Assembly: GCA_001936135.1 (NCBI GenBank)
Contig: CP012809.1
Span: 979,501-1,043,500 of the forward strand
Source: Saccharomycopsis fibuligera x Saccharomycopsis cf. fibuligera
Taxonomy: Eukaryota > Ascomycota > Saccharomycetes > Ascoideales > Saccharomycopsidaceae
Direction of reading: 5' to 3'
Length of the DNA: 64,000 nt
Made by a program: the position numbers and the translations under genes. Positions 1 through 12,000 of this stretch are shown here, piece by piece (position 1 is the stretch's first letter; each line of letters starts with the position of its first letter). The notes beneath the pieces were generated by a model. That model made no database searches and was not told where the DNA came from. It saw only the letters and a program-made list of their open reading frames with translations.

Positions 1-414
1 TAGTCAGTCAGGGTGGCTGTGCCGGGACTGATGCATGACTAGTGTGGCCACATAGAATCTTCTAGAATATTCCGGAACTGCACGGATATGCACGGAACTG
101 CACGGAAATGTATGGAACATCATGGAACTTCTTGGAACATCATGGAACATCATGGAACTTCATGGAACACTATGGAACTTCATGGAACATTATGGAACTT
201 CATGGAACATTATGGAACTTGATGGAAGATTCTAGAGCTTTCTCGTATATGTCTCGTATATTATGCAACCTTCTAGAATGTTCTCGAACAATCTCGTATT
301 TTCTCGTATATCGTGGAACATTCTAGAACAACATCGAATCCTCTGGAAACTCATGGAATATTCTAGAACTTTCTAGAAGCAACTGGATCTATCTTTGAAT
401 TATTACTCTCAACA
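1..414 (-). repeat. LTR L1 (3' LTR of copia copy A, cut by window edge)
   Basis: The right end reads ACTCTCAACA, the reverse complement of the family's LTR start TGTTGAGAGT. The left part begins inside the LTR, next to its TATA box. The middle carries about eleven 10-bp units with GAA in register (TTC on the element's strand). Confidence 0.93.
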
Positions 415-3400
415 CTCTCTCTTAATTCAAAGTCTCGCATCCCACAATAACCACGTAGTAGTTGGAACTGGTCGGCCGGTATGGCTTTGGTAAAGATATC
501 GGCAACCATGACTCCAGTTGATAAGTACTCTAACTGAATTCGGCCCTTGGCAATATGGTCCCTGATGAAATTCAACCTGATGTCAATGTGCTTCGTTCTG
601 TGATGGGAGCTAGGGTGTTTGGCTATTTCAATGCAGCTCTGGTTGTCGTCGTACATCTTGACAGACTCAATTGCAATGCCAAACTCGTTGAACAACTGCC
701 TTAGCCATAAGCCTTCTTTGGCACCCTCACACAATGCCATATACTCTGCTTCAGCAGTAGACAATGCAACTGTTGGCTGCTTCTTTGATCTCCAAGTTAT
801 TGCACCACCAGCATATTTGAACACAAAGCCGGTGGTGGACTTTCTCGTAGCCTTGTCGTTTGCCCAGTCTGCATCACAGTAGCCCTGTAACTGAGTTGTC
901 TGGTTGTTGCTTTGATAAAATAAACCAACATCTGCTGTGCCTTTCAAGTATCTTAGTACTCGTTTCGCAGCACGAATGTGGACCTCCTTGGGCTCTTTGA
1001 GGTATCTCGACAATACACCAACAACGTAGCTTATGTCTGCTCTGACCGTATTAGCAGCAAACAAGAGCTTTCCAATAACGGATCTGTACCTAGTAGCATC
1101 ACAGTCTTTACTGCCTGTGTCCGCGCTCGTCAAGTCCTGTCCGACAACTGCTGGTGTGGGTTCACTGTGACAGTCTTGCATTCCAAACTCGCTAAGCAAC
1201 GACTGAATGTAGTCTCGAAGACTCAACTTGATCCCACTCTCTGTCTGCTCAATGTTCATGCCTAGGAACTTCTTTGTAGCACCCAAGTCTTTCATTTTAA
1301 ACTCATTCATTAGCTCTGTTTTCACAATGTCTATTGCTTCCTTGGTGCTACCAGCAATAAGCAAATCATCCACATATAGCGCAACCATCACAAAGGACTT
1401 TCCACTTTTGCGAGTGTATAGGCAATATTCAGCTTGATTCCGTCTGAAGCCTAGCTTTGCCAAGACGCCGTTGATCTTGTCATTACACACAAGAGGAGCC
1501 TGTTTCAAACCATACAAGCTCTTCTTCAATCTGAGCACTTTATCTTCATTGCCCTTTGCAACATAGCCTTCTGGTTGTGTCATGTATAATTCTTCCTCAA
1601 GCTCACCATTCAAGAACGCAGTCTTCACATCCATCTGATGAACCTGTAATCCTTTCAGAGCAGCGACAGCCAACATAATTCGGATGGACTCGTAACGAAC
1701 AACGGGAGCAAACGTTTCATTGTAGTCGATACCTTTCAATTGCGAGAACCCACGAGCAACTAATCTTGCCTTGTGTAAGCCACCATCCTTGATTGTGAAC
1801 ACCCACTTGCAGGTGATTGGCTTTCGCCCTTCCGGCAAAGTCATCAACTCATAGGTGCTATTGTCTTTGTGTGCTTCGATTTCTTTTTTCACACGCTTCC
1901 TTCCACTGATCCCGTTCGCCGGTCTGCATTGCACTTTTGTAACTCATTGGCACATTCTCGGTGACTGCACTGCCAGCCATGTAACAAGTAGCAGCAAGGT
2001 TTGCTTCGTAGCCCAATAGCCTCTGCGAGTCACTCAGTTCTGATTCACTAGTATCTTCATCATCGTCGACCTCCTCAACAGTTGGTTCAATCTTTGGAGT
2101 GAGCAATGGAACCACGGCGCTTTCGCCAGTGGACCCATGCGGAACAAACGGGATAATGTCGCCGGTGGCAACTTTTCTAACTTTTGTCTCTGGTTTAGGC
2201 AATTCCCTCTCTGAATCGGAACTGGAGGACGAGGCTTCATATTCATCGTGGACCTCTTCAAGAACGTCGAACGGGTTTCTGGTTATTAAAGTCTTTGGAG
2301 CAACATGAGTTTTTGGTCTGGGTCTCTTCCGTTTCACTTGTACCGGCAGGAAGCCATCTTTGTCAGTATCCGAGGGGACATCATCGTCACTATTGTCAAC
2401 GTGTACGTCAGTGTCGTCTTCAGCAGTGCTTTCATCTTCGCCAGTGCCAGCAGTATCAGCGGCTGTCACATCGGCTGGGATAAGGTCCTCATCCTGTACA
2501 GCAGTAACCGGTGAAATGCCTGGCGCAGCGACAGACCCGTAGGTGGTAGTAGACACATTGTCAGCCATAGGCGCAGGGGTAGCCCACTTGAAAAACGAAT
2601 GTTGTTCATCAAACGTTACTTGTGCCGAGACAACTATCTGCCCGGCATCAGAATCATACATCCTGTATGCTTTGTGATCTCTGTCGTAGCCCATCATGGC
2701 ACACTTCTTCGAAGTTGCACTTAGCTTGCCATGTCTCAATGCAGCTGGCACAACACAATATCCAATGCATCCAAAGGTTCTCAAATGATCAAGCAGTGGT
2801 TCCATGTCGTACCACTTGGTGAACGGTATATCATTGCCAAGCACTCTTGTTGGGCTGCGATTGATCAAGTACGCAGCAGTTGCAACAGCTTCGGGCCAGA
2901 ACTGAACTGGCGCAGCAGAGTGCAACATGAGAGTTCGCGCCTTCTCCTGAATGGTGCGATGCATCCTCTCAGCAACACCATTCTGATAGGAATGATGCGG
3001 GACAGTTAGCTCATGGCGAATTCCACGCTCCTTCATGAACGCGTGCAACTTGTTGTTCACAAACTCCCCGCCGTTATCAGTTCTGATAGCTCCACACACG
3101 TAGTTTCTGCCTTGACTCTTGAAATTGGTCTCACTGTATTTCACAAAATCAATAATCGCATCAGTGCAGTCTGATTTCCTTTTCAAGCACTTGATATGGG
3201 TGAAACGAGTATAGGCATCAACGATTGTAAGAAAGTAGAGAGAGCCATCAACCGATCCATAGTTGAATGGCCCGCACACATCCATATGAAGTAGCTGCAA
3301 TGGCTGTTGTGGCTTTGACCATCCATGCTTTGGTTTTCTTGTAACCGCCTTGCCTAATGCACACAGTTCACACACTTGCACATTCATATCTTCTGTAATA

Positions 3401-3480
3401 TCACCGCACAAACCAAACTGTTTGTTAATCGCACGGAACACACCAAAGTGTTGTAGTTTGATAAACCTATCACTTGACAT
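363..3480 (-). pseudogene. copia copy A: gag-less, frameshifted gag-pol
   Basis: This is a Ty5/copia-like polyprotein in two overlapping frames (3480 to 1858, then about 1934 to 363). The first part runs from the LTR-encoded start straight into the integrase, because gag, protease and the integrase N-terminus are missing. The junction falls exactly at the LTR terminus (3448/3449) and is in frame. Integrase core (RTDNGGEF), RT (YVDDLL) and RNase H motifs remain. A T-run at 1884-1889 has six T where intact copies have five; this frameshifts the ORF before RT. RT also has Cys in place of a Trp found in the other copies (VCND against VWND). The copy cannot encode a normal polyprotein. Confidence 0.9.
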
Positions 3481-3811
3481 AACGTTATATCCTGAAAATG
3501 AATCACAAAACACTTGTTGTTATTAACTATATCCTATATATGAAAAACATCAATCAGTCACAAAGATGGAGGAGACGCCCCTTATTTATAGTCAGTCAGG
3601 GTGGCTGTGCCGGGACTGATGCATGACTAGTGTGGCCACATAGAATCTTCTAGAATATTCCGGAACTGCACGGATATGCACGGAACTGCACGGAAATGTA
3701 TGGAACATCGTGGAACATTCTAGAACAACATCGAATCCTCTGGAAACTCATGGAATATTCTAGAACTTTCTAGAAGCAACTGGATCTATCTTTGAATTAT
3801 TACTCTCAACA
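3449..3811 (-). repeat. LTR L2, short form, shared by copies A and B
   Basis: It runs from TGTTGTAG to CTCTCAACA and is 363 bp long. It serves both as 5' LTR of copy A and 3' LTR of copy B, with no other DNA between them. Nearly all of the 10-bp heat-shock-like units are deleted: GTATGGAACAT joins directly to CGTGGAACATTC. Confidence 0.93.
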
Positions 3812-6800
3812 CTCTCTCTTAATTCAAAGTCTCGCATCCCACAATAACCACGTAGTAGTTGGAACTGGTCGGCCGGTATGGCTTTGGTAAAGATATCGGC
3901 AACCATGACTCCAGTTGATAAGTACTCTAACTGAATTCGGCCCTTGGCAATATGGTCCCTGATGAAATTCAACCTGATGTCAATGTGCTTCGTTCTGTGA
4001 TGGGAGCTAGGGTGTTTGGCTATTTCAATGCAGCTCTGGTTGTCGTCGTACATCTTGACAGACTCAATTGCAATGCCAAACTCGTTGAACAACTGCCTTA
4101 GCCATAAGCCTTCTTTGGCACCCTCACACAATGCCATATACTCTGCTTCAGCAGTAGACAATGCAACTGTTGGCTGCTTCTTTGATCTCCAAGTTATTGC
4201 ACCACCAGCATATTTGAACACAAAACCGGTGGTGGACTTTCTCGTAGCCTTGTCGTTTGCCCAGTCTGCATCACAGTAGCCCTGTAACTGAGTTGTCTGG
4301 TTGTTGCTTTGATAAAATAAACCAACATCTGCTGTGCCTTTCAAGTATCTTAGTACTCGTTTCGCAGCACGAATGTGGACCTCCTTGGGCTCTTTGAGGT
4401 ATCTCGACAATACACCAACAACGTAGCTTATGTCTGCTCTGACCGTATTAGCAGCAAACAAGAGCTTTCCAATAATGGATCTGTACCTAGTAGCATCACA
4501 GTCTTTACTGCCTGTGTCCGCGCTCGTCAAGTCCTGTCCGACAACTGCTGGTGTGGGTTCACTGTGACAGTCTTGCATTCCAAACTCGCTAAGCAACGAC
4601 TGAATGTAGTCTCGAAGACTCAACTTGATCCCACTCTCTGTCTGCTCAATGTTCATGCCTAGGAACTTCTTTGTAGCACCCAAGTCTTTCATTTTAAACT
4701 CATTCATTAGCTCTGTTTTCACAATGTCTATTGCTTCCTTGGTGCTACCAGCAATAAGCAAATCATCCACATATAGCGCAACCATCACAAAGGACTTTTC
4801 ACTTTTGCGAGTGTATAGGCAATATTCAGCTTGATTCCGTCTGAAGCCTAGCTTTGCCAAGACGCCGTTGATCTTGTCATTCCACACAAGAGGAGCCTGT
4901 TTCAAACCATACAAGCTCTTCTTCAATCTGAGCACTTTATCTTCATTGCCCTTTGCAACATAGCCTTCTGGTTGTGTCATGTATAATTCTTCCTCAAGCT
5001 CACCATTCAAGAACGCAGTCTTCACATCCATCTGATGAACCTGTAATCCTTTCAGAGCAGCGACAGCCAACATAATTCGGATGGACTCGTAACGAACAAC
5101 GGGAGCAAACGTTTCATTGTAGTCGATACCTTTCAATTGCGAGAACCCACGAGCAACTAATCTTGCCTTGTGTAAGCCACCATCCTTGATTGTGAACACC
5201 CACTTGCAGGTGATTGGCTTTCGCCCTTCCGGCAAAGTCATCAACTCATAGGTGCTATTGTCTTTGTGTGCTTCGATTTCTTTTTTCACACGCTTCCTTC
5301 CACTGATCCCGTTCGCCGGTCTGCATTGCACTTTTGTAACTCATTGGCACATTCTCGGTGACTGCACTGCCAGCCATGTAACAAGTAGCAGCAAGGTTTG
5401 CTTCGTAGCCCAATAGCCTCTGCGAGTCACTCAGTTCTGATTCACTAGTATCTTCATCATCGTCGACCTCCTCAACAGTTGGTTCAATCTTTGGAGTGAG
5501 CAATGGAACCACGGCGCTTTCGCCAGTGGACCCATGCGGAACAAACGGGATAATGTCGCCGGTGGCAACTTTTCTAACTTTTGTCTCTGGTTTAGGCAAT
5601 TCCCTCTCTGAATCGGAACTGGAGGACGAGGCTTCATATTCATCGTGGACCTCTTCAAGAACGTCGAACGGGTTTCTGGTTATTAAAGTCTTTGGAGCAA
5701 CATGAGTTTTTGGTCTGGATCTCTTCCGTTTCACTTGTACCGGCAGGAAGCCATCTTTGTCAGTATCCGAGGGGACATCATCGTCACTATTGTCAACGTG
5801 TACGTCAGTGTCGTCTTCAGCAGTGCTTTCATCTTCGCCAGTGCCAGCAGTATCAGCGGCTGTCACATCGGCTGGGATAAGGTCCTCATCCTGTACAGCA
5901 GTAACCGGTGAAATGCCTGGCGCAGCGACAGACCCGTAGGTGGTAGTAGACACATTGTCAGCCATAGGCGCAGGGGTAGCCCACTTGAAAAACGAATGTT
6001 GTTCATCAAACGTTACTTGTGCCGAGACAACTATCTGCCCGGCATCAGAATCATACATCCTGTATGCTTTGTGATCTCTGTCGTAGCCCATCATGGCACA
6101 CTTCTTCGAAGTTGCACTTAGCTTGCCATGTCTCAATGCAGCTGGCACAACACAATATCCAATGCATCCAAAGGTTCTCAAATGATCAAGCAGTGGTTCC
6201 ATGTCGTACCACTTGGTGAACGGTATATCATTGCCAAGCACTCTTGTTGGGCTGCGATTGATCAAGTACGCAGCAGTTGCAACAGCTTCGGGCCAGAACT
6301 GAACCGGCGCAGCAGAGTGCAACATGAGAGTTCGCGCCTTCTCCTGAATGGTGCGATGCATCCTCTCAGCAACACCATTCTGATAGGAATGATGCGGGAC
6401 AGTTAGCTCATGGCGAATTCCACGCTCCTTCATGAACGCGTGCAACTTGTTGTTCACAAACTCCCCGCCGTTATCAGTTCTGATAGCTCCACACACGTAG
6501 TTTCTGCCTTGACTCTTGAAATTGGTCTCACTGTATTTCACAAAATCAATAATCGCATCAGTGCAGTCTGATTTCCTTTTCAAGCACTTGATATGGGTGA
6601 AACGAGTATAGGCATCAACGATTGTAAGAAAGTAGAGAGAGCCATCAACCGATCCATAGTTGAATGGCCCGCACACATCCATATGAAGTAGCTGCAATGG
6701 CTGTTGTGGCTTTGACCATCCATGCTTTGGTTTTCTTGTAACCGCCTTGCCTAATGCACACAGTTCACACACTTGCACATTCATATCTTCTGTAATATCA

Positions 6801-8149
6801 CCGCACAAACCAAACTGTTTGTTAATCGCACGGAACACACCAAAGCTAGGATGGCCCAATCTTTGATGCCACAAATCTTTTCTATCAACCGCAATGCCAG
6901 GGGCAGCTTTGTAAGCAAAGTGCTTGTCACTTGGAGAGCCCACTCTGTACAAGCCATGTGAGAGCCTGTCTTTGATACCCACAATATCCATCGAGGGGTA
7001 CAACTTGATGCATTCATCTTCAAACAATAGTTTTGCTCCATTACCAGTTGCCTTTGAAATTGATAGTAAATTAGCGGTAGCCTCGGGTGCATATAGAGCA
7101 TTTAACAAGCTGACATCCTCACCGGTTGGTAGCTTGATAGATGCGGTGCCGCACCCAACGATCTTCAAACTGTTGCCACCAATACCATTAATCTCGCCGC
7201 TGTAGTCATGTAACTCAGTAAACAAGTCTCTGTCACAAATAATGTGGCTGGAAGCACCACTATCGAAGAACAAATCAGATCTCTTTGACTCGTGCCCTAA
7301 ATATGCAAACCACGCACTACCAGTCAGTTTTCCATTTTTCTTTGGCTTTCGAATTTTCTCATTAAATTCATCCTTTGGCTGTTGACGACAGTCCCTTGCA
7401 TAATGACCTATCTTGCCACAGTTGTAGCATTGACCATTATTGGCCTTTCTAGTGACAAGAGCAGTTTCAGTAGTAGTAACGGTAGACTTTGGGTCTTCCT
7501 TAATCAATTCTCTCGCGAGATCCATCGCGGATTCAACATCAAAGGTTTCCATGGAATTATGAGATGCTTGGTATGTTGTAATGATCTCCTTCACAGCAGC
7601 TTCACCGTAGCCGGCGCGTTTGAGCTCAGCAAGAAATAAGCAAGTAAGAAACAGATCAGCAGTAACATTCTTGATAACCGAGACATTCAATGCATCGAAG
7701 CTCGAGATCAACAGGTTGAGGTTAGAGCCATTCGACTTCCACTTGTGGTCAAAGAAGTCCGATAGCATACCAACAGCATTAAACACAGACATTGTACCAT
7801 AGGAGGCTTTCAAATAGATAAACAAATCACGACCAGAACCATCATAACTGGATGCCTTTCTGAGAGCAGCACCAGTAACACCATTGACAATCATCAATGT
7901 CAAGATATCATCCAAAGCCATTTGTAGTCTGGCTCTCGAGTCGTCCGAGCTTTCATCAGTAGCGCCGATATCATTGTCGACAAGGTACTTGTACAAACCA
8001 AGCCCTCTCATTTTCAATTTGATTGATACTAAGGAGAACCAATCGTGAAAGTTCTCCGAACCTTTCAATTTTTCATCTGAACTGAAGTTGGCTAGAGCAC
8101 CTGGGGAACTCATAACCTGTTGTAGTTTGATAAACCTATCACTTGACAT
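3760..8149 (-). pseudogene. copia copy B: full-length but frameshifted gag-pol
   Basis: Copy B spans the whole Gag-Pol: CCHC knuckle (CYNCGKIGHYARDC), protease (DSGASS), integrase, RT and RNase H. The start is the ATG at 8149, inside LTR L3. The single ORF of intact copies is split at about 5281-5286 by one extra T, so gag-protease-integrase (8149 to 5255) and RT-RNase H (about 5331 to 3760) lie in different frames. The same extra T is in copy A, as are the pol variants NNQTTQ and the ERNRSTQRQ tail, so A and B share an ancestor that was already broken. The pol stop lies inside L2. Confidence 0.92.
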
Positions 8150-8480
8150 AACGTTATATCCTGAAAATGAATCACAAAACACTTGTTGTTATTAACTATA
8201 TCCTATATATGAAAAACATCAATCAGTCACAAAGATGGAGGAGACGCCCCTTATTTATAGTCAGTCAGGGTGGCTGTGCCGGGACTGATGCATGACTAGT
8301 GTGGCCACATAGAATCTTCTAGAATATTCCGGAACTGCACGGATATGCACGGAACTGCACGGAAATGTATGGAACATCATGGAACATTCTAGAACAACAT
8401 CGAATCCTCTGGAAACTCATGGAATATTCTAGAACTTTCTAGAAGCAACTGGATCTATCTTTGAATTATTACTCTCAACA
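8118..8480 (-). repeat. LTR L3, short form (5' LTR of copy B)
   Basis: It is 363 bp, TGTTGTAG to CTCTCAACA, with the same large deletion of the 10-bp array as L2. It keeps the TATA box and only the flanking heat-shock elements. Confidence 0.93.
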
Positions 8481-8583
8481 CACCTTCGTGCTGCGAAACG
8501 AGTACTAAGATATTTGAAAGGCACAGCAGATGTTGGTTTATTTTATCAAAGCCACAACCAGACAACTCGCTTACAGGGCTGCT
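8481..8583 (+). mobile_element. inverted 103-bp scrap of copia RNase H region
   Basis: Between LTRs L3 and L4 lies a plus-strand fragment of pol matching the stretch around 21270-21367 of copy F (the RAAKRVLRYLKGTADVG region). Both LTRs point the other way. It carries the HNQTTR variant of copies C, D and F rather than the NNQTTQ of copy B, so it came from another subfamily member. Both edges abut LTR termini. Confidence 0.88.
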
Positions 8584-9057
8584 TGTTGTAGTTTGATAAA
8601 CCTATCACTTGACATAACGTTATATCCTGAAAATGAATCACAAAACACTTGTTGTTATTAACTATATCCTATATATGAAAAACATCAATCAGTCACAAAG
8701 ATGGAGGAGACGCCCCTTATTTATAGTCAGTCAGGGTGGCTGTGCCGGGACTGATGCATGACTAGTGTGGCCACATAGAATCTTCTAGAATATTCCGGAA
8801 CTGCACGGATATGCACGGAACTGCACGGAACATTATGGAACTTCATGGAACATTATGGAACTTGATGGAAGATTCTAGAGCTTTCTCGTATATGTCTCGT
8901 ATATTATGCAACCTTCTAGAATGTTCTCGAACAATCTCGTATTTTCTCGTATATCGTGGAACATTCTAGAACAACATCGAATCCTCTGGAAACTCATGGA
9001 ATATTCTAGAACTTTCTAGAAGCAACTGGATCTATCTTTGAATTATTACTCTCAACA
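8584..9057 (-). repeat. LTR L4 (3' LTR of copy C)
   Basis: It is 474 bp from TGTTGTAG to CTCTCAACA. The 10-bp array is contracted to a few units (GGAACATTAT, GGAACTTCAT), about eighty bases shorter than L5. Confidence 0.93.
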
Positions 9058-12000
9058 CTCTCTCTTAATTCAAAGTCTCGCATCCCACAATAACCACGTA
9101 GTAGTTGGAACTGGTCGGCCGGTATGGCTTTGGTAAAGATATCGGCAACCATGACTCCAGTTGATAAGTACTCTAACTGAATTCGGCCCTTGGCAATATG
9201 GTCCCTGATGAAATTCAACCTGATGTCAATGTGCTTCGTTCTGTGATGGGAGCTAGGGTGTTTGGCTATTTCAATGCAGCTCTGGTTGTCGTCGTACATC
9301 TTGACAGACTCAATTGCAATGCCAAACTCGTTGAACAACTGCCTTAGCCATAAGCCTTCTTTGGCACCCTCACACAATGCCATATACTCTGCTTCAGCAG
9401 TAGACAATGCAACCGTTGGCTGCTTCTTCGATCTCCAAGTTATTGCACCACCAGCATATTTGAACACAAAACCGGTGGTGGACTTCCTCGTAGCCTTGTC
9501 GTTTGCCCAGTCTGCATCACAGTAGCCCTGTAAGCGAGTTGTCTGGTTGTGGCTTTGATAAAATAAACCAACATCTGCTGTGCCTTTCAAGTATCTTAGT
9601 ACTCGTTTCGCAGCACGAATGTGGACCTCCTTGGGCTCTTTGAGGTATCTCGACAATACACCAACAACGTAGCTTATGTCTGCTCTGACCGTATTAGCAG
9701 CAAACAAGAGCTTTCCAATAATGGATCTGTACCTAGTAGCATCACAGTCTTTACTGCCTGTGTCCGCGCTCGTCAAGTCCTGTCCGACAACTGCTGGTGT
9801 GGGTTCACTGTGACAGTCTTGCATTCCAAACTCGCTAAGCAACGACTGAATGTAGTCTCGAAGACTCAACTTGATCCCACTCTCTGTCTGCTCAATGTTC
9901 ATGCCTAGGAACTTCTTTGTAGCACCCAAGTCTTTCATTTTAAACTCATTCATTAGCTCTGTTTTCACAATGTCTATTGCTTCCTTGGTGCTACCAGCAA
10001 TAAGCAAATCATCCACATATAGCGCAACCATCACAAAGGACTTTCCACTTTTGCGAGTGTATAGGCAATATTCAGCTTGATTCCGTCTGAAGCCTAGCTT
10101 TGCCAAGACGCCGTTGATCTTGTCATTCCACACAAGAGGAGCCTGTTTCAAACCATACAAGCTCTTCTTCAATCTGAGCACTTTATCTTCATTGCCCTTT
10201 GCAACATAGCCTTCTGGTTGTGTCATGTATAATTCTTCCTCAAGCTCACCATTCAAGAACGCAGTCTTCACATCCATCTGATGAACCTGTAATCCTTTCA
10301 GAGCAGCGACAGCCAACATAATTCGGATGGACTCGTAACGAACAACGGGAGCAAACGTTTCATTGTAGTCGATACCTTTCAATTGCGAGAACCCACGAGC
10401 AACTAATCTTGCCTTGTGTAAGCCACCATCCTTGATTGTGAACACCCACTTGCAGGTGATTGGCTTTCGCCCTTCCGGCAAAGTCACCAACTCATAGGTG
10501 CTATTGTCTTTGTGTGCTTCGATTTCTTTTTCACACGCTTCCTTCCACTGATCCCGTTCGTCGGTCTGCATTGCACTTTTGTAACTCATTGGCACATTCT
10601 CGGTGACTGCACTGCCAGCCATGTAACAAGTAGCAGCAAGGTTTGCTTCGTAGCCCAATAGCCTCTGCGAGTCACTCAGTTCTGATTCACTAGTATCTTC
10701 ATCATCGTCGACCTCCTCAACAGTTGGTTCAATCTTTGGAGTGAGCAATGGAACCACGGCGCTTTCGCCAGTGGACCCATGCGGAACAAACGGGATAATG
10801 TCGCCGGTGGCAACTTTTCTAACTTTTGTCTCTGGTTTAGGCAATTCCCTCTCTGAATCGGAACTGGAGGACGAGGCTTCATATTCATCGTGGACCTCTT
10901 CAAGAACGTCGAACGGGTTTCTGGTTATTAAAGTCTTTGGAGCAACATGAGTTTTTGGTCTGGGTCTCTTCCGTTTCACTTGTACCGGCAGGAAGCCATC
11001 TTTGTCAGTATCCGAGGGGACATCATCGTCACTATTGTCAACGTGTACGTCAGTGTCGTCTTCAGCAGTGCTTTCATCTTCGCCAGTGCCAGCAGTATCA
11101 GCGGCTGTCACATCGGCTGGGATAAGGTCCTCATCCTGTACAGCAGTAACCGGTGAAATGCCTGGCGCAGCGACAGACCCGTAGGTGGTAGTAGACACAT
11201 TGTCAGCCATAGGCGCAGGGGTAGCCCACTTGAAAAACGAATGTTGTTCATCAAACGTTACTTGTGCCGAGACAACTATCTGCCCGGCATCAGAATCATA
11301 CATCCTGTATGCTTTGTGATCTCTGTCGTAGCCCATCATGGCACACTTCTTCGAAGTTGCACTTAGCTTGCCATGTCTCAATGCAGCTGGCACAACACAA
11401 TATCCAATGCATCCAAAGGTTCTCAAATGATCAAGCAGTGGTTCCATGTCGTACCACTTGGTGAACGGTATATCATTGCCAAGCACTCTTGTTGGGCTGC
11501 GATTGATCAAGTACGCAGCAGTTGCAACAGCTTCGGGCCAGAACTGAACCGGCGCAGCAGAGTGCAACATGAGAGTTCGCGCCTTCTCCTGAATGGTGCG
11601 ATGCATCCTCTCAGCAACACCATTCTGATAGGAATGATGCGGGACAGTTAGCTCATGGCGAATTCCACGCTCCTTCATGAACGCGTGCAACTTGTTGTTC
11701 ACAAACTCCCCGCCGTTATCAGTTCTGATAGCTCCACACACGTAGTTTCTGCCTTGACTCTTGAAATTGGTCTCACTGTATTTCACAAAATCAATAATCG
11801 CATCAGTGCAGTCTGATTTCCTTTTCAAGCACTTGATATGGGTGAAACGAGTATAGGCATCAACGATTGTAAGAAAGTAGAGAGAGCCATCAACCGATCC
11901 ATAGTTGAATGGCCCGCACACATCCATATGAAGTAGCTGCAATGGCTGTTGTGGCTTTGACCATCCATGCTTTGGTTTTCTTGTAACCGCCTTGCCTAAT

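Noticed and set aside
108-326. ORFs reading MYGTSWNFLEHHGTSWNF and similar in the LTRs
   Set aside because: They arise because the 10-bp array has no stop in these frames; period 10 repeats codons every 30 bases. They lie in U3 and have no homology or start context.
619-1437. Conserved 60-95 residue ORFs opposite pol in every copia copy
   Set aside because: They are antisense shadows; their sameness across copies follows from near-identical pol DNA.
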